Positions 45,868-55,761 of a stretch of 64,000 nt of DNA are shown here, piece after piece. How positions within the stretch are numbered: the first letter of the stretch is position 1; each line of letters starts with the position of its first letter. Under the pieces are notes generated by a model that was not told the DNA's origin, made no database searches, and saw nothing but the letters and a program-made list of their open reading frames with translations. The stretch lies in contig JABDAZ010000004.1 in assembly GCA_013288945.1 (NCBI GenBank), positions 1,606 through 65,605 of the forward strand. The letters run 5' to 3'. The stretch is from Bacteroidota bacterium (GTDB lineage: Bacteria > Bacteroidota > Bacteroidia > Chitinophagales > Chitinophagaceae). Both the position numbers and the translations under genes were made by a program.

Positions 45868-47247
45868 CTAAATAAATTCCTTAATATCCTGCATTAATCT
45901 TAATGCAATATTATTTGCTGTTGTGGCAAAATTGCTTTCTGCATAAATGCGTATAATTGGTTCTGTGTTGGATGTGCGGAGATGAACCCAATCGCTGTCG
46001 AATTCTATTTTCAAACCATCATCTGTATTTAATGGCTGGTTTTTATATTTCTTTTTTATTTTATCAAAAATTCCGTTCACGTCAATTCCGTTTTGTAATT
46101 CAATTTTATTTTTAGAAATAAAATAGTCAGGATATTTTGCGCGGAAAGATTTGATGCCATTTTTATGATATGACAATGCACTTAAAAAAAGCCCGATGCC
46201 GATTAATGCATCGCGTCCATAATGCAAATCCGGAACAATAATACCGCCATTTCCTTCGCCGCCAATTACGGCGTTTACTTCTTTCATTTTATTAACCACA
46301 TTCACTTCGCCAACTGCAGAAGGAAAATATTGGCCGCCGCGTTTTATCGTAATATCTTTCAAAGCTTTTGTGCTGCTCATGTTGCTCACCGTGTTGCCCG
46401 GTTTTTTGCTCAGCACATAATCTGCAACAGCAACCAAAGTATATTCTTCGCCAAACATACTTCCGTCTTCATTTACAAAACATAAACGATCAACATCCGG
46501 ATCAACTGCAATTCCCAAACTTGCTTTTTGTTTTAAAACAGTTGAACTTAATCCCGCTAAATTTTCCGGCAATGGTTCAGGATTGTGCGCAAATTTTCCA
46601 TTTACTTCTTCATTCAAAACAATTACTTCTTCAACACCCAACGCTTTTAATAATGGCGGAATAAAAGTGGCGCCGGTTGAGTTTACGGCATCCAAAACTA
46701 TTTTATAATTTTTCTGCCTTATCGATTCAACATCAACCAACGGATGATTGATAACAGCGTCAATATGTTTTTGTAAATAAGAATTATTAATAGAATAAGT
46801 TCCCAATTTATCAACCGGAGAAAAAGTGAAATCTTCTTTTTTTGCTTTTTCTAAAATCGTTAATCCGTCATCTGCATTGATAAATTCTCCGAGATGGTTT
46901 AATAATTTCAATGCATTCCATTCGCGCGGGTTGTGGCTTGCAGTAATAATAATTCCACCGGCAGCTTTTTCCCAAATTACCGCCAGCTCTACAGTTGGCG
47001 TGGTTGATAAACCAAGATCAACAACATCCAAACCCAAACCGTTTAACGTGCTTACAACAAGGTCGCAAACCATTTTGCCACTGATGCGTGCATCGCGGCC
47101 GATTATAATTTTTTTACCAATATTTTTTTCTTTAATCCAACTGCCGTATGCGGCAGCAAATTTTACAATGTCTAACGGAGAAAGATTTTCGCCCGGTTTT
47201 CCGCCAATTGTTCCCCTGATTCCTGAAATGCTCTTTATCAATGCCAC
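45868..47247 (-). CDS. glmM: Phosphoglucosamine mutase
   Basis: The 459-residue protein has the phosphohexomutase motifs: SGIRGTIGGK near residue 8, phosphoserine Ser104 in TASHNP (102-107), metal-binding DPDVDR near 245, sugar-binding GEGNGG and phosphate-binding RTSNTEP. It isomerises glucosamine-6-phosphate for cell-wall precursor synthesis. The start codon is GTG. A clear promoter lies 24 bases upstream. Other phosphohexomutase substrates cannot be wholly excluded. Confidence 0.88.
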   Translation of the reverse strand: MALIKSISGIRGTIGGKPGENLSPLDIVKFAAAYGSWIKEKNIGKKIIIGRDARISGKMVCDLVVSTLNGLGLDVVDLGLSTTPTVELAVIWEKAAGGIIITASHNPREWNALKLLNHLGEFINADDGLTILEKAKKEDFTFSPVDKLGTYSINNSYLQKHIDAVINHPLVDVESIRQKNYKIVLDAVNSTGATFIPPLLKALGVEEVIVLNEEVNGKFAHNPEPLPENLAGLSSTVLKQKASLGIAVDPDVDRLCFVNEDGSMFGEEYTLVAVADYVLSKKPGNTVSNMSSTKALKDITIKRGGQYFPSAVGEVNVVNKMKEVNAVIGGEGNGGIIVPDLHYGRDALIGIGLFLSALSYHKNGIKSFRAKYPDYFISKNKIELQNGIDVNGIFDKIKKKYKNQPLNTDDGLKIEFDSDWVHLRTSNTEPIIRIYAESNFATTANNIALRLMQDIKEFI

Positions 47248-47271
47248 GTTATTGCTCCGGTTTTAGATTAA

Positions 47272-47300
47272 CAAAAATAAGGGTTTTAAGAAATGCGCAA
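47272..47300 (-). promoter_or_regulatory. Promoter of glmM
   Basis: On the minus strand TTG (complement of 47298-47300), an 18-base spacer and TATTTTTG (complement of 47272-47279) match the Bacteroidota promoter. Confidence 0.8.
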
Positions 47301-47503
47301 TGCATCCTTTCGGGTATTTCACAGGATTTGAATTTTTACTAATAAAGGATGGGGAAAATTAAATATTTTACAGAGCCTTCAGCGCACATTATACAGCAAG
47401 TAAAATACCAAATAACAAAATATAGCTTGCAAAATATACACAAAGCGCAAAGTATTATCCCCAAATAAAAAATCGCCGCCTATTTTTGCTGAAATATTTT
47501 TTT

Positions 47504-48250
47504 ATGCAAACTCCGGGAAACTGGTTCCAGGAATGGTTTAACTCGCCTTATTATCACAAATTATATCTGGATCGCGATGATAAAGAAGCGGCAGAATTTA
47601 TTGAGCGCTTAATAAATTATTTGCAACCGCCGCAAAATTCATTAATGATTGATATTGGCTGCGGGCGCGGGCGACACGCTAAAATACTTGCCAGCAAAGA
47701 GTTTGACGTAACGGGAATTGATATTGCCCCGGATAATATTGAATATGCGCTTGCTTCAGAAAATGATCATTTGCATTTTTACCAGCATGATATGCGCATG
47801 CCTTTCTGGATAAATTATTTTGATTACGCGTTTAATTTTTTTACCAGCTTCGGATATTTTAAAACTGAACGCGAACATAATAATGCCATTCGATCTATTT
47901 CACAATCATTAAAACATAATGGAATTTTTGTGCTTGATTATTTGAACGTGCAATTTGCAGATAATCATTTGGTGAATGAATCCATTAAACAAATTGAAGG
48001 CACCACTTTTCATCTTACTAAATGGTTTGATGAAAATAATTTTTATAAAAAAATAATTATTGAAGACGAAGGCTTGCCAAACAATTTGGAGTTTACCGAA
48101 AAAGTTGCGCGGTTTACATTAACAGATTTTGAAAAAATGTTTGCAGACCAGGGTTTTAAAATCCTGGAAGTTTTTGGCGATTACCAGTTGAATAAATATG
48201 ATGAAAAAAAATCGCCTAGGTTATTAATGGTCGCGAAGAAAGAAATGTGA
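47504..48250 (+). CDS. Class I SAM-dependent methyltransferase
   Basis: The ATG at 47504 gives 248 residues; the ATG-less extension to 47486 overlaps a -7 box TATTTTTG at 47481-47488. Motif I is MIDIGCGRGRHAKILA, motif II ends in VTGIDIAPDN, and YAFNFFTSFGYF and FVLDYLNVQF follow. A C-terminal domain of mixed strands completes it. This is a common small-molecule methyltransferase type with unknown substrate. Confidence 0.8.
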   Translation: MQTPGNWFQEWFNSPYYHKLYLDRDDKEAAEFIERLINYLQPPQNSLMIDIGCGRGRHAKILASKEFDVTGIDIAPDNIEYALASENDHLHFYQHDMRMPFWINYFDYAFNFFTSFGYFKTEREHNNAIRSISQSLKHNGIFVLDYLNVQFADNHLVNESIKQIEGTTFHLTKWFDENNFYKKIIIEDEGLPNNLEFTEKVARFTLTDFEKMFADQGFKILEVFGDYQLNKYDEKKSPRLLMVAKKEM

Positions 48251-48312
48251 TTTTTGCAATTAAATTAGCCGCTGATTTATAGATCTATTAATTTAATCTG
48301 CGGCTGAAAAAT

Positions 48313-50364
48313 TTATTTCTCCTTCACCAAAACCAACTTCGGTTTTTCTTCTACATTAATAACCACATTTCCATTCACGATTTTTTTATTAATAACATTT
48401 CCTGCTTCTTTATTATCTGCAAAACTGATTTCATCCGCGTCTGTGTGTGTTGTGTTTCCAACGTTTAATGAATAGTTGTCAACCTTTGTTCCATCATGAG
48501 TTGGAGAATAAATAAAGTACGCAACGGAATCTGGCGACAATTGATTTCTGTATTTATAAATCCAAACATTATTTTTTTCACTGATGATTTTATCGGGCGC
48601 ATAATTGGCAAGCCTGTTTTCAAAAGCACTTACATAAAACCACGAAGCATAAGGTTTAATCGTTCCATCAGGCATTTGCCGCACGAGGCCGCTGGTTAAA
48701 TAAATGCCTGCATTATCTTCTGCTTCTGTATCGCGAAGCCAATATAAAATGTAAGAATCAAATCCTGAAAACGCAGTAGCATTCATACAACGTAAAATAA
48801 AAACACCCTGGCATTCTGCATTCGAAAGCCCGGGCAATAATGGTGCAGCTTGCGTGGAACCTTGAAATTTATCATATCCATTTTCGCCAAGAATACATGG
48901 CACGCCGGGTTGTATGCGATCAGTAACTTTTTTTACTTCCGACAAACGCCATCTTAACGAATCTTCTTCCGGCGTAATGCCATGTTTATTTCTATTGCAA
49001 TAATGGTGGTATTGCACACCGCCGCTCCATAAAAAATATTTATCTTTTCGCAATGTATTGCATAAAAATTTATACACACGGATTCTGTTTGTATCTAAAT
49101 CTATTAATCCTGCAGTCATTAATGTGCTTGTATTGTCGGCGTTTTTTATACCACATTTATTTCCAAGTGCATTTTCGTTGCCATCATAATCGGCGCTACT
49201 TTGCGCGTAATATTCTACCGGGTTACAATACTTATCTCCAATCCATGTAGCATCATATTCATTGCCATTTTCATACACACTTAATGTACCACGGCCAGAT
49301 TTTTTTGGGCTGTGAGAAAGCGACATTAAATTCGTATCCACTTTGGTGTTGCCAAAAAAAGCAGCCATGTTCCACATCATGTTTGCATTGCGCGCGTAAC
49401 TCATTGGGTCTTCACTATCCAAACCCAATTTTGTAACCGGCCGTCCTTTCATGCCATTATCGCCTTTGCTCATCCAAAATGGTAAGCCATTCATTGCATA
49501 CCAAACTTTGTGGCCATACATTTTTTCAGCATCTTCCGGCATAAAATAATAATCATTAATGCCATTATTCCAGTACCCAAAACGCAGCATGTTATATTGA
49601 ACATTCGGATATTCGTGCACATCGTCATGATCAAAATCTCCTGTAAAAGCATACAAGCGATTATAATAAAAAGGCTTCGTCCACTTTGCTTCAATGCCAT
49701 TAAAATCATTAGCGCCTAAAAATTCTTTCATCATTTTTTTTGTAAACGGCGCATCGCCATTAATGTGTTTTTGTGCAGGCGGAATAGCTGATGGAGAACA
49801 TCCGTATAAAACCATTTCAGTAATTTTTGTTTTATTACTGCTGAAACGGATCATTACATATTGTGCACTATCATTAATCGCAAACTTGCGCCAGCCCTCA
49901 CTTCCACGGCTTTCGTTAGAAATGAAAGCAGCTTTTAATTTCCAGTTTTGCATAGTGCCTGTATAAATCCAAACGCTGTCACCATTGCGCGAACAATCAT
50001 ACACATACACTTCTGCAATTTTATAATTCACCAGCAAATCGGTAACAATCCTGTTGCCTTTATTTGCAGGAAAATACATTGCCGGTTGAATTTGCGGTTG
50101 CGGATCAGTAACAGGAATATAGCCTGATGAATTTTTATCTTCCATCTTTGGATCTACAAATGCATTTTCATCAAACAAATTAAAAGGCCTTCCACCGCCG
50201 CCATTTTCGTAACCACTCAGGTCGAAAACATTTTCTTTATAAATAATAATTTTTTGCGGCACCGGGCACGTTGTATTACTCACCGTAACGATTTGCGGCT
50301 TTGTGTTTTTACAACACAAACAAATTATTATTATTAAAAAAAACAAAGGAATATATTTTAGCAT
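48313..50364 (-). CDS. Glycoside-hydrolase-like lipoprotein
   Basis: The 683-residue protein has a lipoprotein signal (FFLIIIICLCCKN). A first domain (about 60-195) looks like a carbohydrate-binding beta sandwich, with RIVTDLLVNYKIAEVYVYDC and YVMIRFSSNKTKITEMVLYG. A large domain (about 215-600) with TIM-barrel features follows: MSLSHSPKKSGRGTLSVYENG and PCILGENGYDKF, where the Glu could be the nucleophile. A short beta domain closes the chain. No family is certain; it most likely cleaves or binds an extracellular glycan. Confidence 0.65.
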   Translation of the reverse strand: MLKYIPLFFLIIIICLCCKNTKPQIVTVSNTTCPVPQKIIIYKENVFDLSGYENGGGGRPFNLFDENAFVDPKMEDKNSSGYIPVTDPQPQIQPAMYFPANKGNRIVTDLLVNYKIAEVYVYDCSRNGDSVWIYTGTMQNWKLKAAFISNESRGSEGWRKFAINDSAQYVMIRFSSNKTKITEMVLYGCSPSAIPPAQKHINGDAPFTKKMMKEFLGANDFNGIEAKWTKPFYYNRLYAFTGDFDHDDVHEYPNVQYNMLRFGYWNNGINDYYFMPEDAEKMYGHKVWYAMNGLPFWMSKGDNGMKGRPVTKLGLDSEDPMSYARNANMMWNMAAFFGNTKVDTNLMSLSHSPKKSGRGTLSVYENGNEYDATWIGDKYCNPVEYYAQSSADYDGNENALGNKCGIKNADNTSTLMTAGLIDLDTNRIRVYKFLCNTLRKDKYFLWSGGVQYHHYCNRNKHGITPEEDSLRWRLSEVKKVTDRIQPGVPCILGENGYDKFQGSTQAAPLLPGLSNAECQGVFILRCMNATAFSGFDSYILYWLRDTEAEDNAGIYLTSGLVRQMPDGTIKPYASWFYVSAFENRLANYAPDKIISEKNNVWIYKYRNQLSPDSVAYFIYSPTHDGTKVDNYSLNVGNTTHTDADEISFADNKEAGNVINKKIVNGNVVINVEEKPKLVLVKEK

Positions 50365-50401
50365 AGCGTGAGGTTTGTAGTGAGTGGTGATTAGATATTT
50401 C

Positions 50402-50512
50402 GTGAATGGTCAATGGTGAATGGTGAATATTATTAATGACAATTTAAAAACGAAATATTGAATCACATTTCATATTCATCATTCACAATTCGCCATTCAC
50501 CAATTCACCAAC
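50402..50512. repeat. Heptad-repeat inverted repeat
   Basis: Left units GTGAATG, GTCAATG, GTGAATG and GTGAATA start at 50402. The right block (about 50454-50512) read on the other strand contains GTGAATT, GTGAATG, GCGAATT and GTGAATG. The arms end at the stop codon of the following minus-strand gene. Confidence 0.75.
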
Positions 50513-52513
50513 TCAATTCTTTTTTTTATTTGTTAATAAAAGATATTTCGCAGTTTCATAAATGCCGTCGGTTAATTGTTGCAATTCTTTTTCCTTTGCG
50601 CCATTTTTTATGCTGTCAGCAACCGGATTATTATTAATGATGGAAACAATTTCTTCATTGCCTGTTTTGGTTTGCTTGCGATAAAAATATCCGTCTTTAA
50701 TCAAACCAATATAATATTGATCGGGATTGTAAATAAATGAAAATTCTTTATCAGCATATTTTGCGGAATCTAAAACATCTCTTCCAAGTGTTGAATTTTT
50801 ATATGAAATATTACACAAGCCTGCAAGCGTTGGCAACACGTCTACCTGCGAACACAGGCTGGTTATGCGTTTCGGCGAAATTAATTTTGGCGAATAGATT
50901 AATAACGGCACATGTTCCATCGTTAATCTTTGATCTGTCCAGGCTTTTGGAAACATATTTTGTGCATCACCAAAAATTCCATGATCGCCAACAAATAAAA
51001 AAATCGTGTTATTAAAATAGGGTTGTTGTTTCGCTGCTTCAATAAATTTTTCATAACCAAAATCTGTATAACGAAAGGCATTCATTTCATCGTTCGTCAT
51101 AAAACCATACTTCGTTAATGAATCCTGCGGCAAATTAATTTTATGAAATGCATTCAAATCTTCCTGCGGAATTGAATATGGCCGATGGTTATCTGCAGTT
51201 TGTATTACAGCAAAAAAAGGTTTGTCTTGCTTTGCCAAAACTTTGTTTGCTTCTAAAAATAAATTTTTATCACTCACGCCCCACACATCAATTTTTGGCG
51301 CATCATAATCCTGCTGCTCATACAAATGCAAATCTTTAATGTTGTTTGTCAGCAACCCGCGAACGTTGGCCCAGCTTGTACTTCCGCCGATGAAATAAAA
51401 TTTATTATAGTTTGTAAAATCATTAATAATCGTATGCTGATCGACCGCCAAAGGATTTCTACTTGAAGTTGTTGTTGAAATTTCAACATCTGGCGTTCCT
51501 GTAATCACGGCCCATACTCCTCGCGCAGTTCCATAACTTGGCGTGAAACAATGATCGAAAAAAATTCCATTATCACACATCGTTTTAAAATACGGCGTTG
51601 TGTTTAATGGGTTTCCCCAAATCGAACTTTTATATGCACTGAAAGATTCACAAATTACAACAACAATATTTGGCGTTGTTGTTATCGCGCCGCTGCGCGG
51701 AGAAATATTTCTTTCTGTATTTATTTTACCTGAATCATTTTGTGTGAAACCATAATAAGGCGCGAGCAACGGAAAGGCTTTTTTAACTTTCGCTTCATCA
51801 TAACTGCTGTGCAAAAATTTTAAACTACTTATAAAAGATTGAAAAGGGTTTAAAGAAATATTTGCTTTGTAATCATCACCCAAAGAAAATGCATCGCTCC
51901 ATCTTAATGGGAATTGCCCGGCTCTTCCGAAAATTGCTAAAGCAAATAATAAGAAGAAAATAATAAACCACGTGATGCGGTTTTTTTTTGCAATTATTGC
52001 AGTTGAGTTTTGAATTTTTTTATATGATCTTTTTATTAATAAACGAATGAGCCATGTGCCAACGATTAATAAAATTATGATGCGGATGACAGGATATGTT
52101 TGCCAAACCATGCGCGCAGAAATTGCCGCGTCCATTAAATAATTCAACACGCTTGCATTTAATCGTTGCGTTAAATAACTATAATGCGCAAAATCTACAG
52201 CATAAAAAAATACGAGTAAAAAAGCAGCAAGTGTTATTAAAAAAAAAGCAATGCCTTTTCCAATTTTTGTTTGAAATGGATTTAATGCAGGGAAACTTCC
52301 TAGTATCATTAATAGTAATGCGAGTATGCAAACATCTCGCAAATCATATCGCAAGCCGAGAACGAAAGCTGGCAGCACGTTTGAGAAATGATTTCCTTGT
52401 TTTCCGAAGGCGAAATACAAACCCAAACGAAGCAATGTCATTATCAACAAAAAAATAATACTGGTTGAAAAAATCCAACGGATCAATTTAGGTATCTTTA
52501 ACGCTGATATCAT
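50513..52513 (-). CDS. LTA-synthase-like phosphoglycerol transferase
   Basis: The 666-residue protein has five membrane helices (about 12-35, 47-72, 88-108, 140-160 and 180-197). A periplasmic alkaline-phosphatase-fold domain follows. Metal ligand Glu289 lies in VVICESFSAYKSS, nucleophile Thr329 in SYGTARGVWAVITGT, and metal-binding Asp-His in FVGDHGIFGDAQNM and EHVPLLIYSP. The group transfers phosphoglycerol or phosphoethanolamine to surface glycans or lipids. Bacteroidota do not make teichoic acid, so the acceptor is likely a lipid or capsule glycan. It diverges from PAP2 with 46 bases between starts. Confidence 0.86.
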   Translation of the reverse strand: MISALKIPKLIRWIFSTSIIFLLIMTLLRLGLYFAFGKQGNHFSNVLPAFVLGLRYDLRDVCILALLLMILGSFPALNPFQTKIGKGIAFFLITLAAFLLVFFYAVDFAHYSYLTQRLNASVLNYLMDAAISARMVWQTYPVIRIIILLIVGTWLIRLLIKRSYKKIQNSTAIIAKKNRITWFIIFFLLFALAIFGRAGQFPLRWSDAFSLGDDYKANISLNPFQSFISSLKFLHSSYDEAKVKKAFPLLAPYYGFTQNDSGKINTERNISPRSGAITTTPNIVVVICESFSAYKSSIWGNPLNTTPYFKTMCDNGIFFDHCFTPSYGTARGVWAVITGTPDVEISTTTSSRNPLAVDQHTIINDFTNYNKFYFIGGSTSWANVRGLLTNNIKDLHLYEQQDYDAPKIDVWGVSDKNLFLEANKVLAKQDKPFFAVIQTADNHRPYSIPQEDLNAFHKINLPQDSLTKYGFMTNDEMNAFRYTDFGYEKFIEAAKQQPYFNNTIFLFVGDHGIFGDAQNMFPKAWTDQRLTMEHVPLLIYSPKLISPKRITSLCSQVDVLPTLAGLCNISYKNSTLGRDVLDSAKYADKEFSFIYNPDQYYIGLIKDGYFYRKQTKTGNEEIVSIINNNPVADSIKNGAKEKELQQLTDGIYETAKYLLLTNKKKN

Positions 52514-52524
52514 AGCTTTTAAAA

Positions 52525-52554
52525 TTGGTGATAAAATTATAGCAATTATTTTTG
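52525..52554 (+). promoter_or_regulatory. Promoter of the PAP2 gene
   Basis: TTG at 52525-52527, a 19-base spacer and TATTTTTG at 52547-52554 match the Bacteroidota promoter. Only five bases separate the box from the ATG at 52560, so the mRNA would be leaderless or nearly so. Confidence 0.75.
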
Positions 52555-52559
52555 TAACA

Positions 52560-53168
52560 ATGATTTTACTCGACGCGCCAGCGCATTTAAGTTTTTTACA
52601 ACATCTTCTTCATTTCGATTATTGGCTATTTCATAAAATAAACCAGCAATGGACAAATGGTTTGTTAGATACATTTTTGCCATTGGTTCGCGAAGGAGAA
52701 ATATGGGCGCCATTTTATTTATTCCTTCTTTTTTATGCAACACTCAACTTCGGAAAAAGAGGCTGGTGGTGGTCTGGCGCAGTTATTATGACGGCAATCA
52801 TCAGCGATTTGGTAAGCAGTGGTTATATAAAAAATACCATCATCAGGTTGCGCCCATGCCATGAACCATTAATGGCAGATACCGTGCGTTTGTTGGTTCC
52901 TTATTGTCCGGGGAGCAGCAGTTTTACATCATCGCATGCATGCAACCATTTTGCATTGGCTACATTTATTTTTCTTACCTTAAAAAATGTAAGTAAATGG
53001 TGGCGTTTAATATTTTTGTGGGCGGCTATAATTTGTTATGCGCAGGTTTATGTTGGCGTTCATTACCCGCTTGATATTTTGGGTGGCACCATTGTTGGTT
53101 GTTTTATTGGTTATATAATGAGTATTTTTTTTAATAAACAAATCGGATTGATTAGCTTACAACATTAG
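52560..53168 (+). CDS. PAP2-family membrane phosphatase
   Basis: The 202-residue protein has about five helices and the three PAP2 motifs: KNTIIRLRP, FTSSHACNHF and YVGVHYPLDILGG. The catalytic His pair and Arg are present. It probably removes a phosphate from a lipid such as undecaprenyl pyrophosphate or phosphatidylglycerol phosphate at the inner membrane. It forms an operon with the CNNM/CorC gene nine bases downstream and diverges from an LTA-synthase-like gene that also acts on lipid-linked phosphates. Confidence 0.9.
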   Translation: MILLDAPAHLSFLQHLLHFDYWLFHKINQQWTNGLLDTFLPLVREGEIWAPFYLFLLFYATLNFGKRGWWWSGAVIMTAIISDLVSSGYIKNTIIRLRPCHEPLMADTVRLLVPYCPGSSSFTSSHACNHFALATFIFLTLKNVSKWWRLIFLWAAIICYAQVYVGVHYPLDILGGTIVGCFIGYIMSIFFNKQIGLISLQH

Positions 53169-53177
53169 CATACATAA

Positions 53178-54485
53178 ATGATTGAATTTTTAATTTTACT
53201 GTTACTGATTTTTTTGAACGGCTTATTTGTAATGACCGAAATCGCACTGGTTTCCGTGCGAAAAACGCGGTTGGAAAGCATGGCCGAAAAAGGCGACACG
53301 CGCGCAAAAGCAGCATTAAAACTGGCAGAAGATCCTGATTTATTTTTACCCGTTGCGCAACTCGGAATTACATTGGTTGCGATATTAACCGGTTATTATT
53401 CGGGCGAAAAATTTAGCGGTTATTTAAAACCATGGATTGAAAAAATTGAAATTGCCAGGCCGTATGCTGCAAGCATTTCAACAGTATTAATCGTAATTTT
53501 TGTAACTTTTTTATCCATCATTTTTGGGGAATTAATTCCAAAAAGAATTGGGCTGAACCGTGCAGAAACAATTTCGCGCATTGCAGCAAGGCCGATGAAA
53601 TTCCTTGCAAAAATTGGCTATCCGATCGTATCCTTATTAAATTTTACAAGCAATTTATTTTTTAAAATATTTCCTGTAAAAGCTTCTGCAGAAAGCAATG
53701 TGACGGAAGACGAAATAAAAGCAATCATTAATGAAGGCACGGAACAGGGAACAATTGAAGAAGCAGAACAGGAAATTATTGAACGCGTTTTTCATTTGGG
53801 CGACAGGAATATAACTTCATTAATGACGCACAGAAGTGATATTATCTGGTTCGATCAAAATGAAAATGAAGAAATTATTAAAGAAAAAATTATTAAAGAA
53901 CCGCATTCAGTTTACCCAATTTGCGATGGCGAAATTGATAATATAAAAGGCGTTGTTTCTATTAAAGATTTATACGTTTCTGATGATACGGTTTTGTTTA
54001 AAGAATTGATGACACCTGCATTATTTGTTCCGGAAAATAATAGTGCTTATAAAATTTTAGAAACTTTCAAAGCTCAAAAAATACATTGCTGTTTTATTGT
54101 TGATGAATATGGAAGTTTGTTGGGCATGATAACTTTCAATGATATTCTCCAGGCAATTGTTGGTGAAATTCCACAACCCGACGTTCAGGATTATGAAATT
54201 AAAGAACGTGAAGACGGAACTTTTTTGGTGGATGCACAAATTCCGTTTTATGATTTTCTTACGCACTTTGATAAAGCCGATTGGATGAATGAAGGCGCGC
54301 ATGAATTTGATACGCTGGCTGGTTTTATCTTACATCAACTCGAACACATTCCCGAAACCGGTGAAACATTTAGCTGGAAAGATTTTAAGTTTGAAGTAAT
54401 TGACATGGATGCACAACGCATCGATAAAGTGCTTGTAACACTTATTAATAAAGAATTGGAACCTGATGTTGATGGAGATGCGTAA
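53178..54485 (+). CDS. CNNM/CorC-type membrane protein (hemolysin family)
   Basis: The 435-residue protein has an N-terminal DUF21 membrane domain with four helices (about 1-170). It is followed by two CBS domains (about 205-335, with LMTHRSDIIWFDQNENEEII and FIVDEYGSLLGMITFNDIL) and a C-terminal CorC_HlyC domain (about 350-430, with FLVDAQIPFYDFLTHFD and ETFSWKDFKFEVIDMDAQRIDKVLVT). The family is linked to magnesium and cobalt efflux. It is the second gene after PAP2. Confidence 0.92.
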   Translation: MIEFLILLLLIFLNGLFVMTEIALVSVRKTRLESMAEKGDTRAKAALKLAEDPDLFLPVAQLGITLVAILTGYYSGEKFSGYLKPWIEKIEIARPYAASISTVLIVIFVTFLSIIFGELIPKRIGLNRAETISRIAARPMKFLAKIGYPIVSLLNFTSNLFFKIFPVKASAESNVTEDEIKAIINEGTEQGTIEEAEQEIIERVFHLGDRNITSLMTHRSDIIWFDQNENEEIIKEKIIKEPHSVYPICDGEIDNIKGVVSIKDLYVSDDTVLFKELMTPALFVPENNSAYKILETFKAQKIHCCFIVDEYGSLLGMITFNDILQAIVGEIPQPDVQDYEIKEREDGTFLVDAQIPFYDFLTHFDKADWMNEGAHEFDTLAGFILHQLEHIPETGETFSWKDFKFEVIDMDAQRIDKVLVTLINKELEPDVDGDA

Positions 54486-54495
54486 GAAAATGTCT

Positions 54496-55761
54496 TTAAT
54501 TTTTCCTGTTAAAAACATTAAACCAGGTATTCAACACAAAAAGAACAAGGAATAAAAATCCTGGAACAACGGCGTAAGATGGAGATATAAAGGCTGTTAA
54601 AATTGTTATCAGCGCTAGCGAAACTAATATTAATGAGATTTTATTTTTAATGCCATGCAGTTTCCAACTTAGCGGAAACTCAAGCTGGCCAAGCGGTACA
54701 GCCATTCCTAAAAATGCGATTCCGGAAATTAATAATGATTGATAAATGTGATAACGCGAAAAGATAAATCCAAAAGTCAATAGTAAGATCCCAAAACCAA
54801 TTGATGAAACAGTTGTGATTGCAGACCATTTTTCTGAATTGTTTAATGCATATTTTCCATCTTTATAAAACAATAAAAAGAAATTTGCCAGCGGATTAAT
54901 AATCCATGTGGTGATTACAAATAAAAAATATAATCCAATAATAATTCCGCCCAAAATCATGGTTGTATTATTTGATGCAAGTGCGGAAGCTAAAATGCGC
55001 ACAACAACAAAAATCATTACCGGAAAAAAACGTGTGGTTCTTTTCCCTTTGTTATTAATCCAAAAACTATATTGAAGAATCCATCTGTATGGTGGAATTT
55101 TTGATTTCAATGCTTCCTTCAAACCTTCGCGCCCACTTTCACTTGTTGGATTGATGCGCAAGGCTTCGCGAAAATGTGTTGCTGCATCTTTGTGTTTTCC
55201 TTTCTCTAAATAATTCCATCCAACTGTTGCATGCGTGGCTTCGTTTTCAGGATCTTTTGCCAATGCATTTTGCATCGTTTCTATTGCAGCATCAGTTTGT
55301 TTTAATTTATTCAATGCAATTGATCGCGCATTTAAACAATTTATATTTTCTGCATCCAGCGCCAGCCCTTCATTTGCTTTTAATAATGCAGTTTGAAAAT
55401 CTTTTTCCGCAATGTAAACATGCGATAACATGCCATAATACTCCGGCGTATATGGATTCATGCTGACTGCTTTATTAATGTTATTAATAGCAGCAGCGTG
55501 ATTATTTTTTCTGTAATAACCAAAGCCAAGCAAATAAAAATAATAACTGTTTTCAGGATCAATTCTTATTGCCTGTAAAATGGTTTCGATGCCTTTATCA
55601 AAATCTTTTTTCTTAAAATAACAACGCGCGTAGATAGATAATGCATGATCGTTTTCTGGTTCTTGTTGCAAAAAAGTTTTTAATTCTTTTATTGCATCAT
55701 TCACACGGCCTTGCTCAAGTAATAATGTTGCCCTTTCTATTTGTACGGAATTGCTGAACAC
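54496..55761 (-). CDS. TPR protein with C-terminal membrane helices
   Basis: The 421-residue protein has about six TPR units in residues 5-210 (for example DHALSIYARCYFKKKDFDKGIETILQAI). About five hydrophobic helices follow between 240 and 418. The start is GTG and overlaps the upstream stop by one base (TAGTG), so its translation is coupled to the AAA gene. The TPR part is probably cytoplasmic and could hand clients to that ATPase at the membrane. I do not recognise a named family. Confidence 0.75.
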   Translation of the reverse strand: MFSNSVQIERATLLLEQGRVNDAIKELKTFLQQEPENDHALSIYARCYFKKKDFDKGIETILQAIRIDPENSYYFYLLGFGYYRKNNHAAAINNINKAVSMNPYTPEYYGMLSHVYIAEKDFQTALLKANEGLALDAENINCLNARSIALNKLKQTDAAIETMQNALAKDPENEATHATVGWNYLEKGKHKDAATHFREALRINPTSESGREGLKEALKSKIPPYRWILQYSFWINNKGKRTTRFFPVMIFVVVRILASALASNNTTMILGGIIIGLYFLFVITTWIINPLANFFLLFYKDGKYALNNSEKWSAITTVSSIGFGILLLTFGFIFSRYHIYQSLLISGIAFLGMAVPLGQLEFPLSWKLHGIKNKISLILVSLALITILTAFISPSYAVVPGFLFLVLFVLNTWFNVFNRKN

